Source of the DNA: JALZKA01 sp963786495
Lineage (GTDB): Bacteria > Actinomycetota > Thermoleophilia > Solirubrobacterales > 70-9
DNA length: 64,000 nucleotides
Direction: 5' to 3'
NCBI GenBank assembly: GCA_963786495.1
Contig: CAWAZL010000002.1
Location: 62,001-126,000 of the forward strand
Notes under the pieces: model-generated
What the model saw: the letters and a program-made list of their open reading frames with translations, nothing else
Told to the model about the DNA's origin: nothing
The model's database searches: none
Shown: positions 59,264 to 64,000 of the stretch, in pieces
Position numbering within the stretch: the first letter of the stretch is position 1
How the letters are laid out: each line of letters begins with the position of its first letter
Made by a program: the position numbers and the translations under genes

Positions 59264-60070
59264 CTAGTACCAGGCGCTCGCCGGGTCTCGGGGCGGCTCG
59301 GCCAGATCGCCGGCCGCGTTCCCCAGTAGGTCAGGGTCACTGCGGCCCAGCTCCCACAGCATGTCGTCCAGGACCGGTGGGCTGATCCCGGTGACGGCTG
59401 CGAGTTCCTTGAAGGCCACCCGGGTGGCGGCGCGGACCTCCTCGAGGGGGCCGGGGCTGACCAGACCGGAGCGAAGCGCTAGGCGCATGAGCACGTTGTC
59501 GGCAGAGACCTCCCAAGCCTTGGGGTCCAAGACGTTGAACCAGCCGCGGCGCTCGGCGATCTTCGCGAACAAGAAGGCCTTTTTTGCCAACGGGTCGGAG
59601 TAGGCGCGATGCGCTCGCAGCCGCTCGAGCAGACCGCCTGGGCCTGCGAGCAAGCCGTCGGCGCGTGCGAGGAGCTCAACCGCCGAGCCCCCATAGTCGC
59701 GCTCGAGGCCGGAGGCGAGGTCACGCCACAGGGCCGCGCGCCGCTCCGGGTCGCCGATCGGCTCGGTGCCGGACCGGAACCATTCCGCAACATCGCCGGC
59801 GCTCACGTAGCGAAGGCGCGCGGACGTGAGCATCCCGGGCTCGGCTGCCGCCGCCTCGAGGCCCACCATCCACATGAGCTCCGATCCCTCGAACGGACCG
59901 GCGCCGTTGACCTCGTGCGCTTCCGAGTAACCCGTCTTGTGGTCGACGGCGCACAGGAAGATGGCCGCGTCCGCATCTGGCACATGGCCGAAGTCGGGCG
60001 GCTCCCAGTCCTCAGCGAGCTCGCGGACCGTTTCCGAGGCGCGGGTCACCGCGGCGTCCGCGCTCACCAC
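59264..60070 (-). CDS. Uncharacterised protein, weakly like the queuosine-salvage family
   Basis: From a GTG at 60070 comes VTRASETVRELAEDWEPPDF, then AAIFLCAVDHKTGYSEAHEV, GGSAVELLARADGLLAGPG, RAYSDPLAKKAFLFAKIAE and a C-terminal helical part (NVLMRLALRSGLVSPGPLEE, PVLDDMLWELGRSDPDLLG). The order of an early strand with Asp, a long helical middle, a Lys-Lys-Ala helix and a final helical bundle faintly recalls the queuosine 5'-phosphate hydrolase (DUF2419) family, but the key motifs were not confirmed. The start overlaps the stop of the cysteine synthase gene upstream (TGGTGGTGA), so both are in one operon. Confidence 0.5.
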   Translation of the reverse strand: MVSADAAVTRASETVRELAEDWEPPDFGHVPDADAAIFLCAVDHKTGYSEAHEVNGAGPFEGSELMWMVGLEAAAAEPGMLTSARLRYVSAGDVAEWFRSGTEPIGDPERRAALWRDLASGLERDYGGSAVELLARADGLLAGPGGLLERLRAHRAYSDPLAKKAFLFAKIAERRGWFNVLDPKAWEVSADNVLMRLALRSGLVSPGPLEEVRAATRVAFKELAAVTGISPPVLDDMLWELGRSDPDLLGNAAGDLAEPPRDPASAWY

Positions 60071-61032
60071 CAGACCGTTGAGTCCAGGCCTTCCAGCTCG
60101 TCGACGGGCTTGGTGTACACGCCGGACGAGAGGTACTTCCAACCGTCGTCCGGAACGAGGAAGACGACGTTGCCCTCTTCCATCTCGCCCGCGATCCGGA
60201 CACAAACCGATGCAACGGCGCCGGCGGAGACGCCCGCGAAGAGTCCTTCCTCGCGGAGAAGGCGCTGGGTCCAGACGATCGCGTCGCGGTTTGAAACCAT
60301 GATCTTCCGGTCGAGCAGAGAGAGGTCGATGATCGGCGGGATGAAGCCGTCATCCAAGGACCGAAGCCCCTGTACGAGCTCACCCTGCATGGGCTCGGCG
60401 GCGACGATCTTCGTCTCGGGGTCGTTTTCTTTCAAGCGCCGGCCCACCCCCATCAGGGTCCCGCCGGTACCAAGGCCGGCGACGAATGCGCTGACCTCAT
60501 CGAGCTCGTCGAGGATCTCGACCGCGGTCCCGTGGTAGTGGGCGCCGGGGTTCGCGGGGTTGCCGTACTGGTAGGGCATATATATGGACGAGTCTCCGTC
60601 CGCGAGCTCGAGCGCCATCTCAACGGAGCCGTTCGAACCCTTCGCGCCCTCGGAGTAGACAATCTCCGCGCCGAACATCTCCAGGAGCTGCGTGCGCTCG
60701 GCGGTCACGTTGTCGGGCATGACGACCCGCAGTGGATAGCCCTTTCGGCGGCAGATCATCGCGAGAGAGATGCCGGTGTTGCCCGACGTCGGTTCGAGGA
60801 TCGTCTGCCCTTCGGCGATAGCGCCCTCGGCCTCAGCGGCCTCGATCATCGCCTTGGCGACCCTGTCCTTGACCGAACCCGTCGGGTTTCTGCCCTCGAG
60901 CTTGGCGAAGATCCGGACGGCCGCAGGCTTCGGCGAAAGCGTCGGAAGCTCGACGAGCGGGGTATTCCCGACCTCGGAAACGATGTCCGCGTAGCGCCCG
61001 CCGCAGGGTCGGTTGAGCGTCGGCTCCGTCAC
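60064..61032 (-). CDS. Cysteine synthase (PLP-dependent, CysK/CysM family)
   Basis: The 322-residue enzyme joins O-acetyl- or O-phosphoserine with a sulfide donor. IVSEVGNTPLVELPTLSPKP is followed by the PLP lysine in LEGRNPTGSVKDRVAKAMIE, the substrate loop EPTSGNTGISLAMI, the GTGGTLMGVGRRL phosphate loop and the SAGAVASVCVRIAGEM region. The start is GTG 61032. It is nearer to CysM-type in general layout, but the exact donor cannot be read. In actinobacteria a JAMM peptidase and CysO can feed CysM; a JAMM gene is at 56489, 4 kb away, though not adjacent. It is divergent from the TetR gene. Confidence 0.9.
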   Translation of the reverse strand: MTEPTLNRPCGGRYADIVSEVGNTPLVELPTLSPKPAAVRIFAKLEGRNPTGSVKDRVAKAMIEAAEAEGAIAEGQTILEPTSGNTGISLAMICRRKGYPLRVVMPDNVTAERTQLLEMFGAEIVYSEGAKGSNGSVEMALELADGDSSIYMPYQYGNPANPGAHYHGTAVEILDELDEVSAFVAGLGTGGTLMGVGRRLKENDPETKIVAAEPMQGELVQGLRSLDDGFIPPIIDLSLLDRKIMVSNRDAIVWTQRLLREEGLFAGVSAGAVASVCVRIAGEMEEGNVVFLVPDDGWKYLSSGVYTKPVDELEGLDSTVWW

Positions 61033-61047
61033 TTCAATAAGTGTAGT

Positions 61048-61066
61048 GCGGTGCAACCGGCACCGC
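61048..61066. promoter_or_regulatory. Candidate TetR operator in the cysteine synthase/TetR intergenic region
   Basis: GCGGTGC-AACCG-GCACCGC is a 7-base perfect inverted repeat with a 5-base spacer in the 64-base gap between the two divergent starts. Its symmetry and position fit autoregulation by the TetR protein. Confidence 0.5.
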
Positions 61067-61096
61067 CGTCCTGCGTTGAGGTACATAATGCGCGCG

Positions 61097-61834
61097 ATGA
61101 GCGAAGCGACGGTCCGTGAGGGCGGCGATGATTCACCGCGGGAGCGGCGCGAGGCGATCCTGGTCGCCGCCGCCCACGTGATCGCCAAGCGCGGGGTGCG
61201 AGGCCTCCGCGTCGAGGAGGTGGCGTCTGAGGCGGGCGTGTCTCCCCCGCTCCTCTACTACCACTTCGCCAGCCGCTCCGGGCTGATCCGCGCCGCGCTC
61301 GAGCACGCCTCCGAGCAAGCGCCGTCCACGGCACTTCGCCGCGAGCCCACCGGGAAGGACGGCTTCGAAGCCGTGCAGACCGCCCTCCTGGCGGAGCTGG
61401 ACGACGACCGCGCCGTCCGCGAGAACGCGGTCGTCTGGGGCGAGGTCTCAGCGTCCGCCGTTTTCGAGCCGGCGCTCCGCGAAGACGTTCGCAGGGTGTC
61501 CGAAGAATGGTCCGCAACGGTGGCCGCCGGGATCAAGCGCGGCTGCGACGACGGGTCCATCCGCCTCGACGCAGACCCTGAAGAGTCGGCACAGGTCCTG
61601 ATCACTCTCGTCGACGGACTCTGCACCCGCTGGCTTGCCGGGGCGATCGACCGCGAGCGGGCCCGCGAGCTCCTTCGCGGCGCGATCGAGCGGATGCTGC
61701 GCGCTCGGCGCCTATCACCGCAGGCCGCATTGGCCGATCTGTACACAGGATCCGTCGCAAATTGCGGAACAATTACTCCGCCTGGACCACTTGACTCGTT
61801 GGCCAGTTTTGTGAAAGGGTGCTTCCTGAACTAG
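61097..61834 (+). CDS. TetR-family transcriptional regulator
   Basis: The N-terminal helix-turn-helix is standard: RREAILVAAAHVIAKRGVRG, then LRVEEVASEAGVSPPLLYYH and FASRSGLIRAALEHASEQ. The ligand-binding part has AVQTALLAELDDDRAVRENA and VLITLVDGLCTRWLAGAIDR, a helical pattern seen in many TetR proteins (TetR_C_6-like). Starts at 61088 or 61097 are both possible; the second gives MSEATVREG. After RMLRARRL the frame continues about 35 residues with no clear structure, so the C-terminal end may be longer than usual. It is divergent from cysteine synthase, with a palindromic operator candidate between them. Confidence 0.88.
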   Translation: MSEATVREGGDDSPRERREAILVAAAHVIAKRGVRGLRVEEVASEAGVSPPLLYYHFASRSGLIRAALEHASEQAPSTALRREPTGKDGFEAVQTALLAELDDDRAVRENAVVWGEVSASAVFEPALREDVRRVSEEWSATVAAGIKRGCDDGSIRLDADPEESAQVLITLVDGLCTRWLAGAIDRERARELLRGAIERMLRARRLSPQAALADLYTGSVANCGTITPPGPLDSLASFVKGCFLN

Positions 61835-61880
61835 TTTCAGATGTCGCTACAGGGCGACATCGCCGATCGGGAGGCCATGG

Positions 61881-64000
61881 GTGAATCGTAAGAGCGTTTG
61901 GGCCGTCGGAGTCGCAGCAATCGCGAGTTTCGCAATGGTTGCGCCGGCACACGCAGCAGTGACCTTGTCCGTCGACGACGATGGAGAGGAATGCCCTACC
62001 GCCGCTTATGACTCGGTCCAGGACGCCGTCGATGACGCCGACCCCGGCGACACCGTCTCGATCTGTCCCGGTACCTACACGGAGGGAACGGGAGCCGCAG
62101 GGACCAACGCTCTCTCGATCACCAAAAGCTTGACGATCCGCGGCGCAGGGGCCGACGACGTCACGATCCAGGCCCGGCGCACCACGCCGAGCGGCGGCCA
62201 GATCGCCGCCGGCTCGCCGAACATCCGCGACGCGGTCGGCAACATCGTCTCGATCGCGGGCGGCAGCGCGGTACCCGATCACCGTGGACATCTCCGGTGT
62301 CACGATCGACGGCAACGGCGTCTATTCCGAGGTCGGCCTGCGTCTACCTCGATGCACAGGGATCGCTCGTCCGCAGCCGCGTGACCGACGTTGTCACCTC
62401 CGAGGACAACGCCGCGACACGCTTCCCGGGCGGATACCGCTCGAACAATCTCGGCTACGGCATCGCCCAGGTGACATCGGCCACGTCGGCCTCCTCCGGG
62501 CGCGACCACCCGGCCGCTCCTGATCGACAACTCTCGCGTCGACCACTACAACAAGCTCGGCGTCCTGATCGACGGCGCGACCAATGACAATCCCCCGTTG
62601 ACCGCATCCGGCGTCGTCAACGCCGCGACAGATCCGCGGCTCGTCGATCGTCGGGCGCACCATGTGCATCAACTTCGCCGTGAACGGCAACTGTGCGAGC
62701 GTGGGAACGCTCACCACGGGTCCGCTCTTCGGCCAGGAGGGCCTGCGGGTCACCGCCGGCTCCACGGCGGCCGTGACGGACTCGATCCTCACGCAGAACC
62801 TCGTCAACGGCACGGGCGCGCCTACGCGCAACTCTGCCACCAACAACGTCAACCTTCCACTCGGCTCAGGCGCGCGGTTCATCGGCGCCGGCACGTCGAC
62901 GATGTCATCGTCGAACATCGTCGACAACGCCTACGGCGTCCAGGCCCAGCAGCTCGACGGCTCCACTCCCGCAGCGACACCCCTGAGCGCCGAGAACAAC
63001 TGGTGGGGTCTCCGCTACACCGCCAACCCCATCAACTCAGGTCCGGCGATCTCGCCGGTAAGCAACCCCCCGATTCCTGAGAACCCGGTGAACGGCACCC
63101 CGACCGCCGTCGACCCAGATTGCGTGGCTTCCAATGCGACCTGACGGTCCCGAACTCGACCGCGGTCGACTTCTGCCCGTTCCGCAACGGCACGCAGGGC
63201 GACCCGAACACAGGCGAATGGCCGATCGTGAACGCGCCGCTCCCGGTCTCGGATGCGCGGCCCACGGTGTCGATCGACGCTGACGCAGCAACGTATGAGC
63301 CTGGCGACACCGTCACGCTCTCGTCTACGGCGTCGGACGACTTCGGCGTCGCAAACGTGACCTTCTTCGAAGGCGCGAACGCGATCTCGATCGACGAGCA
63401 GCCGCCATACGGCGCGACGTTCTTGATCCCGGCGAACAGCGAGTGCGGCGACCGCACCTTCACGGCGATCTCGAAGGACTCGAGTGGCCAGACCGCATCG
63501 GACACCGTCACCGTCACGGTCGACGACGAGTTCGACTGCGAGGGCCCGCCGGATCCGCCGACGGCATCTCCTTCAACCTCCCGGCGCCGAGCGCAATCCC
63601 GGGCACGGGCGCGACGTACTCCGTGACAGCCGCGAGCGAGGCAGGCGTCGATGAGGTCGAGTTCTTCCTCGGCTCCCGCTCCGTCTGCGTGGATGACACC
63701 GCGCCGTACGTGTGCGAGGTCCTGCCGAACGGCGACGAGGTCGGCGATCAGATCCTGAGCGCCGTCGTGACCTCGGTCGACGAGCAGACGGCGACCGCCT
63801 CGATGCCGGTGACGGTGATGAAGTTCGAGCCGACCCTCACCATCGAGATGCTCAAGCAGCGCATCAACAAGAAGATGGTCAAGCGGACCATCTCAGGTGA
63901 AGTCGTCAGGCCCGATCGCGTCGATCAGTCGGCGTGCTCAGGCCACGTGACGCTGAACGTGCAGCGCAACGGCATCACGCTCTTCCCGAGCACTCAGGTC
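61881..64000 (+). CDS. Secreted beta-helix and Ig-like repeat protein (partial, frameshifted)
   Basis: GGGAGG precedes a GTG at 61881. The signal peptide ends in Ala-His-Ala near residue 25. AYDSVQDAVDDADPGDTVSI, CPGTYTEGTGAAG and SITKSLTIRGAGADDVTIQA are a typical start of right-handed parallel beta-helix proteins (pectate-lyase/NosD-like). Many further short strands follow to about 63050. Then come Ig-like domains (DARPTVSIDADAATYEPGDT, then TLSSTASDDFGVANVTFFEG; and a second, VTAASEAGVDEVEFFLGSRS). The last part (LTIEMLKQRINKKMVKRTIS) opens another domain cut by the window end. Indels near 62275, 62340, 62510, 62640, 63120 and 63570 must be bridged. It is probably a surface glycan-binding or degrading protein. 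Confidence 0.72.

Overview
The window is dense, high-GC bacterial chromosome. Gene content and order suggest an actinobacterium of the Thermoleophilia/Solirubrobacterales type. The evidence is many GTG starts, few strong Shine-Dalgarno sites, F420-type oxidoreductases, secreted proteins with calcium-binding and Ig/PPC repeats, and a DUF559 endonuclease family typical of that group. This placement is inference from family resemblance, without a database search.

About 0-25 kb: an ancient housekeeping block, almost all on the minus strand. In transcription order it runs tilS, hpt, ftsH, folP, folB, folK, coaX, dus, greA, lysS, clpC, radA. This is close to the tilS-hprT-ftsH-coaX-folP-folB-folK-dus-lysS...clpC-radA order known from Bacillus. 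Lineage-specific genes are inserted between the conserved ones: a secreted hydrolase with RTX repeats, a lipoprotein, a secreted Hcp-fold protein, a large CARDB/Ig/PPC surface protein, and a broken DUF559 nuclease gene bracketed by two copies of a palindromic element.

25-38 kb: regulation, lipid and envelope genes. They include a MerR-type DNA-binding domain joined to a class III nucleotide cyclase, an SCP2-like protein, an acyltransferase and SDR pair, small coiled-coil proteins, a nucleoside phosphorylase-like protein, and a peptidoglycan hydrolase combining lytic transglycosylase, M23 and M15 domains. These are followed by a sirtuin and a FadN-type 3-hydroxyacyl-CoA dehydrogenase/enoyl-CoA hydratase.

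38-50 kb: an acyl-CoA dehydrogenase with a TetR-type operator, small membrane and roadblock-like proteins, a CDF transporter, rdgB and rph, an Flp pilin, a roughly 1240-residue coiled-coil protein ending in a helix-hairpin-helix domain, a histone-deacetylase-like enzyme, and nadB.

50-64 kb: hydantoinase A and B subunits, DUF1802 and DUF1152 proteins, a JAMM peptidase, a GntR regulator probably translated from a leaderless mRNA, an orphan MlaE permease, a PLP cysteine synthase, a TetR regulator and the first part of a secreted beta-helix/Ig protein.

More than 25 frameshifts, mostly single, interrupt otherwise well-conserved genes, including essential ones (lysS, folP, tilS). This pattern is best explained by uncorrected indels in the assembly, so most frameshifted genes are probably intact in the organism. 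No rRNA, tRNA, CRISPR array or complete insertion sequence was recognised.
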